A program made the position numbers and the translations under genes. 64,000 nt of DNA from Gammaproteobacteria bacterium (GTDB lineage Bacteria > Pseudomonadota > Gammaproteobacteria > JAABTG01): assembly GCA_034522055.1 (NCBI GenBank), contig JAXHLS010000002.1:3181549-3245548 (forward strand), given 5' to 3'. Positions 23,676 through 32,938 of this stretch are shown piece by piece. Position 1 is the first letter of the stretch. Each line of letters opens with the position of its first letter. Under the pieces are notes generated by a model, which made no database searches, had not been told where the DNA came from, and saw only the letters and a list, made by a program, of their open reading frames with translations.

Positions 23676-24281
23676 ATGAGTGTTCGAGCAGTGGTCGAGG
23701 GACCGATCGACGAGGCCGTGATGGCGGTCCTGGTGGCTGCGGCAGGAGGGGTGTTGACGGAGATTTATAAGAAGAACGGGAAGCCGGCGGTGCGCAAGGG
23801 GATCAGGGGCTACGACCAGGCGGCCCGCACCACCGGCACGCCCTGGGTCGTGCTGCTGGACCTGGACCGGGACGCAGACTGTGCCGTGCCCTTTTGCCGC
23901 GAGCTGTTGTGCGACCCGGCACCGACCCTCTGCCTGCGGGTGGCGGTCCGCGCCGTGGAGGCTTGGTTGCTGGCGGATGCCGAGCGGCTGGCCGGCTGGT
24001 TCAGGGTCAGCCCCGGTCGCATCCCGCCGGACCCCGAGGCCCTGCCGGATCCCAAGCGTGCCTTTGTTGACCTGTGCCGGAGGTCGCGGAGCAGCAGGAT
24101 CAAGGCCGCCATGGTTCCCCGGCCGGGCAGCGGTCGGGCGGTGGGCGCGGGCTATACCAACGAGGTCATCGACTTCGTCACCGATCCGCAGGACGGCTGG
24201 CGCCCCGGCGTGGCGGCTGGCCGGGCGGACAGCCTTCGCAGGGCATTCGGATGCATAGGACGACTGGTACATAACCCATGA
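23676..24281 (+). CDS. TOPRIM-like/DUF4276-like partner of the ATPase
   Basis: The 201-residue protein fits a TOPRIM-type active site, with E8 in VVEGPIDEA and the acidic trio D62-x-D64-x-D66 in [25 protein letters not shown] near 88-105 is typical of DUF4276/RloB-type proteins. Such proteins are nucleases or effectors released by an ATPase partner. The gene is squeezed between the ATPase (three-base gap) and the methylase (ATGA overlap). Assignment to PARIS or AbiL specifically is not possible by eye. Confidence 0.65.
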   Translation: MSVRAVVEGPIDEAVMAVLVAAAGGVLTEIYKKNGKPAVRKGIRGYDQAARTTGTPWVVLLDLDRDADCAVPFCRELLCDPAPTLCLRVAVRAVEAWLLADAERLAGWFRVSPGRIPPDPEALPDPKRAFVDLCRRSRSSRIKAAMVPRPGSGRAVGAGYTNEVIDFVTDPQDGWRPGVAAGRADSLRRAFGCIGRLVHNP

Positions 24282-27200
24282 AGACCCGCAAGAAGCTCAT
24301 AGAGGTGGCCCTGCCGCTGGACGCGATCAACGTGGCCAGTGCGCGGGAGAAGTCCATCCGCCACGGGCACCCGTCCACATTGCACCTGTGGTGGGCGCGG
24401 CGGCCGCTGGCGGCGGCGCGGGCGGTGATCTTCGCCCAGATGGTGGACGACCCCTCGGAGTATGTGGACGTGCTGCTCTCGGACCCGGCAAAGAAGCGGG
24501 CGGCCCAGCGGCTGTTGAAGACGCGCCTGGCGGAGCACGATGCGAAGCGCGCGCTCTCGGAGGAGGACGCTGCGGCCGAGCCCGTGCCCACCCTTGAAGA
24601 GGTCATCGCCGAGCTGGAGCGAGACCGGCTGTTCGGGATCATCGAGGAGTTGGTGAAGTGGGAGAATACCACCAACGAGGTGGTGCTCCAGCGAGCCCGT
24701 GCCGAGATCTGGCAGAGTTGGCGCCGTACCTGCGCCGACAACGCGGGCCACCCGCGGGCCGCGGAGCTGTTCGACCGCAACAAGCTGCCCGCTTTCCACG
24801 ATCCTTTCGCCGGCGGCGGCGCCCTGCCCCTGGAGGCCCAGCGCCTGGGGCTGGAGGCCCATGCCTCGGACCTCAACCCGGTGGCGGTGCTCATCAACAA
24901 GGCCATGATCGAGATCCCTCCCAAGTTCGCCGGGATGCCGCCCGTCCATCCCGATGATGGAGCCCTCGCCCCCCCAAGGGGGAGCAGGAAGGGTAAGGGA
25001 GCGATGTTCCAACGGGAATGGAAGGGGGCCCAGGGCCTCGCCGAGGATGTGCGCTACTACGGCCGGTGGATGCGGGACGAGGCAGAAAAGCGCATCGGCC
25101 ATTTGTACCCGCCCATCGAGGTCACAGCGAAGATGGCGAAGGAACGGCCGGACCTGAAGAAGTACGTGGGCCGCAAGCTCACCGTCATCGCCTGGTTGTG
25201 GGCGCGCACGGTGAAGAGCCCGAACCCCGCCTTTCGGGATGTGGACGTGCCGCTCGCGTCTACCTTTATGCTTTCCACCAAGAAGGGTAAAGAGGCGTAT
25301 GTGGAGCCCGTGGTGGGCAGTGGTTACCGATTCAACGTCGAGGTGGGTAAGCCCGCGGACGCCGAAACGGCGAAGCGAGGGACTGGTGCTGGTAAGCGCC
25401 ATGCTTTTCGTTGCCTGATGTCGGATGTGCCGATTTCCTACGATTACATTCGGTCCGAGGGCAAAGCCGGGCATATGGGGGCGCGGTTGATGGCAATCGT
25501 GGCCGAGGGTGATCGCGGACGCGTCTATCTGGCGCCCACGCGGGAGCATGAGTCTTTAGCACGCGAAGCCAAGCCGGAATGGATACCGGATATGGTGTTG
25601 CCTGATAACCCCAGGGACTTCAAGACTCCGAACTATGGTCTGAAGACCTACGGCGATCTCTTCACCCCTCGCCAACTCGTGGCACTGGACACCTTCTCCG
25701 ACCTGGTGCAGGAGGCTCGGGAGCGGGTGCGGCGTGATGCTGGGGAGGCGGGCGAGGAGTGGAGAAAAGTGAGCAATGAGTCCGATCCGCTCACTACTCA
25801 CTCCTCCGAACTAACTTATTTAGCCGACGGTGGCAGTGGCGCCACGGCCTATGCTGACGCCTTGGCCGCGATGCTGGCATTCACCGTTTCGCGACTTGCT
25901 GATCGTTGTTCCAATATCTGTTCCTGGGACCTCCGCGACGGGCAAGGACGAAAGCCCGGAATTCGGAATGTCTTTTCACGGCAGGCAATCCCTATGGCAT
26001 GGGACTATGCAGAGGCCAACCCTCTCTCCGAGATTGCGGCCAGCCTCGCGAGCGCGATTTCGAGGGTCTCCGATGTCCTGGAACGTTTGCCGGTCTTCGG
26101 CGCAGGCTGTGCTGCGCTTGCAGACGCAGCAGCGCAGAACGTAAGTGATGGCAAAATCGTTTCTACCGATCCACCCTATTACGACAATATCGGCTACGCC
26201 GACCTCTCAGACTTCTTCTACGTGTGGTTGCGCCGTTCCCTGAAGTCTGTATTCCCTGGCCTGTTCTCTACCCTGGCCGTGCCTAAGGCCGAGGAGTTGG
26301 TGGCTACCCCCTACCGCCACGGCACGAAGGACAAGGCCGAGGCATTCTTCCTCGACGGCATGTCCCGGGCCATGCATCGCTTGGCCCAGCAGGCACACCC
26401 AGCCTTTCCCGTCACTATCTACTACGCCTTCAAGCAGTCGGAACGGAAGGGCGACGCGGGGACGTCGTCCACCGGCTGGGAGACCTTTCTCGATGCGGTG
26501 ATTCGTGCTGGTTTTGGGGTTAGTGGAACGTGGCCCATGCGCACAGAACTGGGCAATCGGATGATTGGCTCGGGCACCAACGCCCTGGCCTCCAGCATCA
26601 TCCTCGTCTGCCGCCCGCGCCTGGAGAATGCCCCCACTGCAACACGGCGAGAATTCCTCACCGCCCTCAAGATGGAACTCCCCGCGGCCTTGAAACATCT
26701 TCAGCGTGGCAACATCGCCCCTGTGGACCTGGCCCAAGCGGCTATCGGGCCGGGGATGGGGGTCTACACCCACTTCGAGAAGGTCATCGACGCCTCGGGC
26801 AAGCCGGTGTCGGTGCGGGAGGCCCTGGCCCTCATCAACCAGGTGCTGGACGAGGCCCTGGCGGAGCAGGAAGGCGACTTCGATGCGGACTCGCGCTGGG
26901 CCCTGGCGTGGTTCGAGCAGAGCGGGTTCGCGGCAGGGGAGTTCGGTGTCGCCGACGTGCTGGCGCGGGCCAAGAACACCAGCGTCGCCGGCATGGTGGA
27001 GGCGGGCTTCCTGGCCTCGAAGGCGGGCAAGGTGCGGTTGCTGCGGCCCGTCGAGTTGCCGGAGGACTGGGACCCGGCCACCGATCCGCGTCTGACGGTG
27101 TGGGAGATGGTCCATCACCTCATCCGTGTGCTGGAGGCCGGCGGCGAGAGTGCCGCAGCGGGGCTGGCAGCCAAGCTGGGTGCCAAGGCCGAGGTGGCCC

Positions 27201-27361
27201 GGGAGCTGGCCTACCGCCTCTACACCCTGTGCGAGCGCAAGAAGCGCGCCCCGGAGGCCCTGGCCTACAATGCACTGGTCCAGAGTTGGCCCGAGATCCT
27301 GCGCCTGGCGCGGGAGAGCGGCGAGGCGCAGGACCCGGGGGCACAGGCGGAACTGCTGTAA
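24278..27361 (+). CDS. DUF1156 DNA methyltransferase (COG1743 type)
   Basis: The 1027-residue enzyme begins with the DUF1156 signature, including [21 protein letters not shown] and the [15 protein letters not shown] block. It has the AdoMet-binding motif [17 protein letters not shown] near 175 and the catalytic motif DPPYYDN near 631, as in N6-adenine or N4-cytosine methylases. Family members pair with DUF499 ATPases and SNF2 helicases in predicted phage-defence operons, where they presumably mark self DNA. The target site is not visible. The start overlaps the preceding gene as ATGA, and the MntA gene follows after 12 bases. Confidence 0.88.
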   Translation: MKTRKKLIEVALPLDAINVASAREKSIRHGHPSTLHLWWARRPLAAARAVIFAQMVDDPSEYVDVLLSDPAKKRAAQRLLKTRLAEHDAKRALSEEDAAAEPVPTLEEVIAELERDRLFGIIEELVKWENTTNEVVLQRARAEIWQSWRRTCADNAGHPRAAELFDRNKLPAFHDPFAGGGALPLEAQRLGLEAHASDLNPVAVLINKAMIEIPPKFAGMPPVHPDDGALAPPRGSRKGKGAMFQREWKGAQGLAEDVRYYGRWMRDEAEKRIGHLYPPIEVTAKMAKERPDLKKYVGRKLTVIAWLWARTVKSPNPAFRDVDVPLASTFMLSTKKGKEAYVEPVVGSGYRFNVEVGKPADAETAKRGTGAGKRHAFRCLMSDVPISYDYIRSEGKAGHMGARLMAIVAEGDRGRVYLAPTREHESLAREAKPEWIPDMVLPDNPRDFKTPNYGLKTYGDLFTPRQLVALDTFSDLVQEARERVRRDAGEAGEEWRKVSNESDPLTTHSSELTYLADGGSGATAYADALAAMLAFTVSRLADRCSNICSWDLRDGQGRKPGIRNVFSRQAIPMAWDYAEANPLSEIAASLASAISRVSDVLERLPVFGAGCAALADAAAQNVSDGKIVSTDPPYYDNIGYADLSDFFYVWLRRSLKSVFPGLFSTLAVPKAEELVATPYRHGTKDKAEAFFLDGMSRAMHRLAQQAHPAFPVTIYYAFKQSERKGDAGTSSTGWETFLDAVIRAGFGVSGTWPMRTELGNRMIGSGTNALASSIILVCRPRLENAPTATRREFLTALKMELPAALKHLQRGNIAPVDLAQAAIGPGMGVYTHFEKVIDASGKPVSVREALALINQVLDEALAEQEGDFDADSRWALAWFEQSGFAAGEFGVADVLARAKNTSVAGMVEAGFLASKAGKVRLLRPVELPEDWDPATDPRLTVWEMVHHLIRVLEAGGESAAAGLAAKLGAKAEVARELAYRLYTLCERKKRAPEALAYNALVQSWPEILRLARESGEAQDPGAQAELL

Positions 27362-27373
27362 CGGAGGGTAACG

Positions 27374-27679
27374 ATGCACCCGAGTCTGAATATGGACGCC
27401 AAAAGACTGACTCAGTTCTGCCGGGCCTACCGCGTTCGCCGCCTGTCTCTATTCGGATCCCAACTGAGGGGAGCCGCCCGGCCGGACAGCGACATCGACC
27501 TGCTGGTGGAGTTCGAGCCCGCGGCCCGGCCGACTTTCCTCGATTTGGCCCAGATGGAAATGGAGCTTTCCGAGGCCATGGGCGGGCGCAAGGTGGACTT
27601 GCGCACGCCGCGGGATCTGAGCCGCCATTTCCGCGACGAGGTGGTGCGTACGGCCGAGGTGCAGTATGTCGCCGAATGA
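27374..27679 (+). CDS. mntA: MntA-type nucleotidyltransferase antitoxin
   Basis: The 101-residue minimal nucleotidyltransferase has the exact GS-x10-D-x-D motif (G28-S29, D40, D42). MntA proteins add AMP to a tyrosine of the partner HepT and so silence it. The HepT gene overlaps its end by 14 bases. AACGGAGGG precedes the ATG. The pair sits inside the methylase-ATPase-helicase operon rather than beside it. Confidence 0.88.
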   Translation: MHPSLNMDAKRLTQFCRAYRVRRLSLFGSQLRGAARPDSDIDLLVEFEPAARPTFLDLAQMEMELSEAMGGRKVDLRTPRDLSRHFRDEVVRTAEVQYVAE

Positions 27680-28007
27680 CCGATACCGCCTCCGGCACAT
27701 GGCGGAGGCGGCCGAGGCGGCGCTGCAATTCGTCCAGGGTCGCAGGCGCGAGGATCTGGACCATGATCGGCAGCTCGTCATGGCCCTCACCCGGGCCGTC
27801 GAGATCGTGGGTGAGGCGGCGACGCAAGTGAGCGCGGCGGGGCGGACCGAGCTGCCGGACATCCCCTGGGCGCAGATCACCGGCATGCGTAACCGCCTGG
27901 TGCACGCCTATTTCGACGTCGACCTGGACATTCTGTGGGATACCGTAGAACTCGCGCTGCCGCCACTCCTGGCGAAATTGCAGCGCGCCCTAAAGGACAA
28001 TCAGTAA
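27666..28007 (+). CDS. hepT: HepT-type HEPN ribonuclease toxin
   Basis: The 113-residue helical protein carries R75-x4-H80-x-Y82 (RNRLVHAY), the full HepT signature with the tyrosine that MntA modifies. Active HepT cleaves RNA. All key residues are intact, so the toxin should be functional. It ends two bases before the ATG of the Swt1-DUF499 gene. Confidence 0.88.
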   Translation: MSPNDRYRLRHMAEAAEAALQFVQGRRREDLDHDRQLVMALTRAVEIVGEAATQVSAAGRTELPDIPWAQITGMRNRLVHAYFDVDLDILWDTVELALPPLLAKLQRALKDNQ

Positions 28008-28009
28008 TC

Positions 28010-31000
28010 ATGGCCATATCCAACCACGAACGCGTCGGCAAGGCGCTGGACCTTCTGAGAACGGGGCTCGGGCCCTTCGTGGAGCGCGAGATCAAGAGCG
28101 CGCTGGAGAGGGGCCACGGCGTCGCGGTCATGCGGGGCTTCATGGAAGACCCCATGGCGAAGGACAAGCCGGTGAGCCAGTGGGACACGGCGCTGCTTCT
28201 CAAGGCCATGTGGGAGTCCTGGAACGAGGTGTTCCGGCAAATCCTGGGGCCGGCGGAGCGCAGCCTGGTGGGTGAGCTGCGGGGCTACCGCAACCGCTGG
28301 GCCCACCAGGAGACCTTCTCGGGTGACGATGCGGACCGCGCGCTGGACTCCAGCGAGCGTCTGCTCGCCGCCGTGTCCGCGCCTGAGGCCGAGGAGGTCA
28401 AGAAGATGAAGATGGAGCTCAGGCGGCTCATCTTCGACGAACAGGTGCGCAGTGAGCGGCGCAAGTCATCCGGCTCGGCCATCGAGAGCGCGGCAGCAGG
28501 TGCGCTGAAGCCCTGGCGGGAGGTCATCGCCCCTCACAGGGACGTGGCCAGCGGCCGCTACCAGCAGGCGGAGTTCGCCGCCGATCTGTGGCAGGTGCAT
28601 TTGGGCGAGGGCACGGACGAGTACCGGGACCCGGTGGAGTTCTTCCGCCGCACGTACCTTACAGAGAGCCTCAGGAGCCTGCTGGTAGGGGCCGTGCAGC
28701 GTATCACGGGGCAGGGCGGCGACCCGGTGGTGCAGCTTCAGACCAACTTCGGCGGCGGCAAGACCCATTCCATGCTCGCCCTTTACCACCTGTTCTCGGG
28801 CACGCCCGCCAAGGACCTAGTGGGTATCGAGGCGGTGCTGGAGGAGGCGGCCGTGGAGACCCTGCCCACGGTAAAGCCCGTGGTGCTCGTGGGCAACAAG
28901 ATCTCGCCCGGAAACCCGGCCACCAAGCCGGACGGTACGGTCATCCACACCCTGTGGGGGGAGCTGGCGTGGCAGCTCGGAGGACAGCAGGCCTACGAGC
29001 GCGTCCGCCACGACGACGAGCGAGCCACCAGCCCGGGTGACGTGATCCGGGAACTCTTCAAGGCGTACGGCCCGTGCCTGGTGCTGGTGGACGAGTGGGT
29101 GGCCTACGCCCGTCAGCTCCACGATGACAGCGATCTGCCGGCGGGTGGGTTCGAGACCCAGTTCAGCTTTGCCCAGGTGCTCACCGAGTCGGCCAAACTG
29201 GCGGGCAACTGCCTGCTGGTCATCAGCCTGCCGGCCTCGGACGTGGCGGGCTCGTCGCCCCACGCCCAGGCGGACGACGTGGAGGTGGGCGGGGCCCGCG
29301 GGCGGGAGGCCCTGGATCGCCTGCGCAACGTGGTGGGTCGGGTGGAGTCCTCCTGGCGCCCGGCGAGCGCCGAGGAGGGCTTCGAGATCGTGCGGCGGCG
29401 CCTGTTCGAGCCCCTGGTCGATCCGGCCCACTTCAAGGACCGTGACGTGGTGGCGCGGGCCTTCGCGGATCTGTACCGCACCCAGCACCAGGAGTTTCCC
29501 GCGGAATGCCGCGACTCGGACTACGAGAAGCGGATCCGTGCCGCCTACCCCATCCATCCCGAGGTATTCGACCGGCTCTACACCGAGTGGTCGACCCTGG
29601 TGAAGTTCCAGCGCACCCGCGGCGTGCTGCGCCTCATGGCCGCGGTCATCCACAGCCTGTGGGAGAAGGGAGACCGCAACCCCCTCATCATGCCGGCGAA
29701 CATCCCCATCGACGATCGGCGGGTGCAGTCCGAGCTGACCCGCTATCTGTCCGACAACTGGGTGCCCATCATCGAGAAGGACGTGGATGGCCCCAGCTCC
29801 CTCCCCATGGAAATCGATGGCCACCATTCGAACCTGGGCAAGTATGCCGCCTGCCGCCGGGTGGCCCGGACCATCTACATGGGCTCGGCCCCCACCCCCA
29901 GCGTCGCCAACCGAGGGCTGGAGGATCGCCGGGTAAAGCTGGGCTGCGTCATGCCCGGCGAGTCGCCGGCAATCTTCGGCGATGCCCTGCGCCGCCTGGC
30001 CGGGGCGGCCACCTACCTGTACCAGGACGGCCCGCGCTACTGGTATTCCACCCAGCCCACCGTGACCAAGCTGGCGGAGGACCGTGCCGAGCAGCTCAAG
30101 CGCGACCCGGACAAGGTGATTCACGAGCTGGAACAGCGCCTGCGCAAGGACCTGGCAACCCGTGGAGACTTCCCGCGTATCCACCCCTTGCCGGCGACCA
30201 GCAGCGACGTGCCCGACGATCTCGACGCCCGGCTGGTGGTGCTGGGCATCGACCAGCCCTACAGCAAGGAGGCCGGCAACGCCGCCGTGACCGCCGCCAA
30301 GGGGATCCTTGAGAGCCGGGGAACGACACCACGCCTGTACCGCAACACGCTGGTTTTCCTCGCGGCCGACAAGTCGCGCTATCAGGATCTGGACGATGCC
30401 CTGCGACGGTACGTGGCCTGGGATTCGATCCTGGCCGAGAAGGACACCCTGGACCTGTCGCCACACCAGGTAAAGCAGGCGGAGACCCAGAAGGGGGCGG
30501 TGGACGGCGCCGTGGTGGCGCGCCTGCCCGAGACCTACCAGTGGCTGCTGGTACCGGTGCAGGAGACGCCACAGGCGGCGATAGAGTGGCTGCCGATACG
30601 CCTCAGCGGTCGGGATGCCCTGGCCGTGCGGGCGAGCAGGAAGCTGAAGAGCGAGGAGCTGCTGATCGCCCAACTCGCGGGTACCCGCCTGCGCATGGAG
30701 TTGGACCGCGTGCCCCTGTGGCGTGGTGACCATGTCTCCGTCCATCAACTGGTGGAGGATTTCGCGCGCTACCTGTACCTGCCACGGTTGCAGGGGCCCC
30801 ACGTTTTGGCCGAGGCGGTTCAGGACGGTGTGAAACTCCTTACCTGGCCCCAGGACACTTTCGCATACGCCGACAGCCATGACGAAGCCGCACAGCGCTA
30901 TCGCGGGCTGCGTGGCGGCCAGCTGGTATCCGTGGACGAGGACTCCAACGGCCTGCTGGTGCTGCCGGAGGTCGCTCAGGGGCAGCTGCGCGAAGAGGAA

Positions 31001-31345
31001 GGTGGCGCCAGGCCGGATCTGAAGCCGTCCCCCGGAGGGCCGGACGGTGGTGACACCGGGAAGGCCGGGGGAGACACATCGGAAGACGATGAGCACCAGG
31101 CACCGGCGCGGCCTACCCGCTTCCACGGCACCGTGGATCTATCCCCAGAGCGCGCAGGCCGGGATGCCGGACGTATCGCGGAGGAGGTCATCGCCCATCT
31201 GTCGGGCGTGGTGGGTACCGAGGTGACGGTGACCCTGGAGATCGAGGCGCACATCCCCGACGGCGCCTCTGAGCAGCTGGTGCGCACAGTCATCGAGAAT
31301 GCCCGAACCCTTAAGTTCAAGAGCCAGGGATTTGAGACGGAGTAG
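28010..31345 (+). CDS. Swt1-HEPN/DUF499 AAA+ ATPase (COG1483 type)
   Basis: The 1111-residue protein has an N-terminal Swt1-type helical domain (about 1-150, with FVEREI and RNRWAHQETFS, itself an R-x4-H HEPN-like motif) followed by the DUF499 ATPase. Walker A is NFGGGKTHS near 243-251 and the Walker B region LVLVDEWVAYARQL is near 355. The C-terminal half is unassigned, with a low-complexity acidic linker near 1000-1040 and a short beta domain at the end. DUF499 proteins occur with DUF1156 methylases and helicases and are thought to be motor or sensor subunits of a defence complex. Confidence 0.85.
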   Translation: MAISNHERVGKALDLLRTGLGPFVEREIKSALERGHGVAVMRGFMEDPMAKDKPVSQWDTALLLKAMWESWNEVFRQILGPAERSLVGELRGYRNRWAHQETFSGDDADRALDSSERLLAAVSAPEAEEVKKMKMELRRLIFDEQVRSERRKSSGSAIESAAAGALKPWREVIAPHRDVASGRYQQAEFAADLWQVHLGEGTDEYRDPVEFFRRTYLTESLRSLLVGAVQRITGQGGDPVVQLQTNFGGGKTHSMLALYHLFSGTPAKDLVGIEAVLEEAAVETLPTVKPVVLVGNKISPGNPATKPDGTVIHTLWGELAWQLGGQQAYERVRHDDERATSPGDVIRELFKAYGPCLVLVDEWVAYARQLHDDSDLPAGGFETQFSFAQVLTESAKLAGNCLLVISLPASDVAGSSPHAQADDVEVGGARGREALDRLRNVVGRVESSWRPASAEEGFEIVRRRLFEPLVDPAHFKDRDVVARAFADLYRTQHQEFPAECRDSDYEKRIRAAYPIHPEVFDRLYTEWSTLVKFQRTRGVLRLMAAVIHSLWEKGDRNPLIMPANIPIDDRRVQSELTRYLSDNWVPIIEKDVDGPSSLPMEIDGHHSNLGKYAACRRVARTIYMGSAPTPSVANRGLEDRRVKLGCVMPGESPAIFGDALRRLAGAATYLYQDGPRYWYSTQPTVTKLAEDRAEQLKRDPDKVIHELEQRLRKDLATRGDFPRIHPLPATSSDVPDDLDARLVVLGIDQPYSKEAGNAAVTAAKGILESRGTTPRLYRNTLVFLAADKSRYQDLDDALRRYVAWDSILAEKDTLDLSPHQVKQAETQKGAVDGAVVARLPETYQWLLVPVQETPQAAIEWLPIRLSGRDALAVRASRKLKSEELLIAQLAGTRLRMELDRVPLWRGDHVSVHQLVEDFARYLYLPRLQGPHVLAEAVQDGVKLLTWPQDTFAYADSHDEAAQRYRGLRGGQLVSVDEDSNGLLVLPEVAQGQLREEEGGARPDLKPSPGGPDGGDTGKAGGDTSEDDEHQAPARPTRFHGTVDLSPERAGRDAGRIAEEVIAHLSGVVGTEVTVTLEIEAHIPDGASEQLVRTVIENARTLKFKSQGFETE

Positions 31346-31354
31346 ACGCGCTGA

Positions 31355-31375
31355 GGCCCGGCCATTGGCCGGACC
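31355..31375. repeat. Strong GC hairpin in the gap after DUF499
   Basis: GGCCCGGCC and GGCCGGACC form a nine-base stem with one mismatch around three bases. There is no T run, so it probably stabilises or pauses transcription rather than ending it. Confidence 0.4.
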
Positions 31376-31426
31376 GTCGCCGTCCGACCTACGGATGGAC
31401 CGGCCCACTCGGGAGGCTGTGGACAG

Positions 31427-32938
31427 ATGACAAGAGTGGATGCAGGACAGGAAACCGCCGCGGTTTGCACTGCGGCTCATGAGCTGGTGGAAAAGGGCCG
31501 GGCGTTGGAGGCCGCGGAGCTTCTGGGCCGCGCGCTCGCTACCAGCCCGGGCGAGCCGCGCCTGCTGCGCTGGCTCGGCCGCGCCTACCTGGCGGCCGGC
31601 CTGCCGGAGCTCGCCGCCCGGTACTTGGAGGAAGCGCTGCAGGGAATGAAGGGCGGGACTGCGCCGGCGCATGTGACTGCGCCGGAATCGGAGCAACCAC
31701 ACGACCCCTATCTTCGGCTCATCGAGCAGGAGGACCAACAGATCCGCGCCAGGCGACGGTTCTTCGGCGCCGCGGAGCTGGAGGAGGATCCTCCCGCTGC
31801 CAGTCCGGGCACGGACTCTTCAGGAGAGCCTGCGCGGCACCTGCCGGCGACACCGCTTCCACTGCCCGCGAGGACGCCGAGCTTCTCGTCAATTATGGGC
31901 AAGGAACGGAAGTCACGCCCGCCCTCCACGGTCGTTCCCTTCCAGGGAGAGCTGGACCTCACCGCGGGCATTTCCGCGGGCCCCGGCTCCGATGACACCG
32001 ACCAGTTGGACCTTATCGAGGAAACGATCGATCACTCGGCTGTGGAGGACCTGCTTGCATGGGAGCCTGCGACGGACGACGCCGGCGGTGCGGCGGAGGC
32101 CATGGATGAGCTTTCCGAAGAAGACGAGGATCTGACGGAAACAGCCGATTCACTGGCGGGTGGTGCGGTCGATGTGGACGAGGACTGGGCCGACTTTGCC
32201 CTCGCCGGTGCCGATCCCGAGGAGGCACCGACACGGGAAGAAGTGCTCGCGGAGGTGCGGACCGGCGGACGGCTGAGCCGGGCGGAGCGTGCGCGCCAGG
32301 TGGCCATCAAGGTCGGGCTTCGGTTTGACTGGGACGAGGAAGACATCGAGCTCCTGACCGAAGTGTTCACCCTACACTGGTGGAGCGCCGCGCGGGTCGC
32401 CATGGAACGGGAGCTCACGGCCGGCATGACGCCCGCGGAGCTGTGGGGTGCTTTACAGTGCCGGGAGATCTGGCGCTCCCGCCCCGCGTTCGCCACGGAC
32501 TTGGGCTACCGCTACTCGTGGCTCGGCCAGATGACGGGTACGGCATGGCCCATCTACCGGAATCTCGACTGGCCCACTGCGCTGGCGCTGGTTCGTGCCT
32601 TCGGCGGCGACATCGAGCCCGCCGAGGTTGCCACCTTCCTTGATGATCTGTATGACCGTTGGTATAGCGAGAACGCGAAGACGGGTATGGCCGATTCCTT
32701 CTATAAGTACCTGCAGTCCCACGTCGGGCGAAGCCGTGGCAGCCTGCGGGACTGGCCTGGCTGGTCATTCGAGCAACCGGAATGGGACCCGTGGAATGAG
32801 GCTGGCGGCGGCCAGACTGGCTACTCGACCCGAGAGTACCGTTGGCTTGCAGAGAACAACCTCATTCCCGACCTTCTGAGTTCCTCCCTCCCTCTCTCGG
32901 CCATGCGCTTCCCCGACGACATAGGAGGGGACGAATGA
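31427..32938 (+). CDS. Unrecognised TPR-start, acidic-middle protein of the defence operon
   Basis: The 503-residue protein has a short TPR-like start (about 12-70, ALEAAELLGRALATSPGEPRLL), a disordered acidic middle (about 120-285) rich in Asp, Glu and Pro, and a folded C-terminal part (about 285-480) with repeated tryptophans (LHWWSAARVAM, SWLGQMTGTAWPIYRNLDWP, FEQPEWDPWNEAG). GGGAGG precedes the start. The stop overlaps the helicase start as ATGA with AGGAGG nearby. Its fixed place between the DUF499 ATPase and helicase suggests an adaptor. I do not recognise the C-terminal domain. Confidence 0.7.
   Translation: MTRVDAGQETAAVCTAAHELVEKGRALEAAELLGRALATSPGEPRLLRWLGRAYLAAGLPELAARYLEEALQGMKGGTAPAHVTAPESEQPHDPYLRLIEQEDQQIRARRRFFGAAELEEDPPAASPGTDSSGEPARHLPATPLPLPARTPSFSSIMGKERKSRPPSTVVPFQGELDLTAGISAGPGSDDTDQLDLIEETIDHSAVEDLLAWEPATDDAGGAAEAMDELSEEDEDLTETADSLAGGAVDVDEDWADFALAGADPEEAPTREEVLAEVRTGGRLSRAERARQVAIKVGLRFDWDEEDIELLTEVFTLHWWSAARVAMERELTAGMTPAELWGALQCREIWRSRPAFATDLGYRYSWLGQMTGTAWPIYRNLDWPTALALVRAFGGDIEPAEVATFLDDLYDRWYSENAKTGMADSFYKYLQSHVGRSRGSLRDWPGWSFEQPEWDPWNEAGGGQTGYSTREYRWLAENNLIPDLLSSSLPLSAMRFPDDIGGDE

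Noticed and set aside
28817-31126. A 769-codon minus-strand frame opposite the DUF499 ATPase
   Set aside because: Low-quality composition and no motifs, in the antisense register of a clear ATPase gene.
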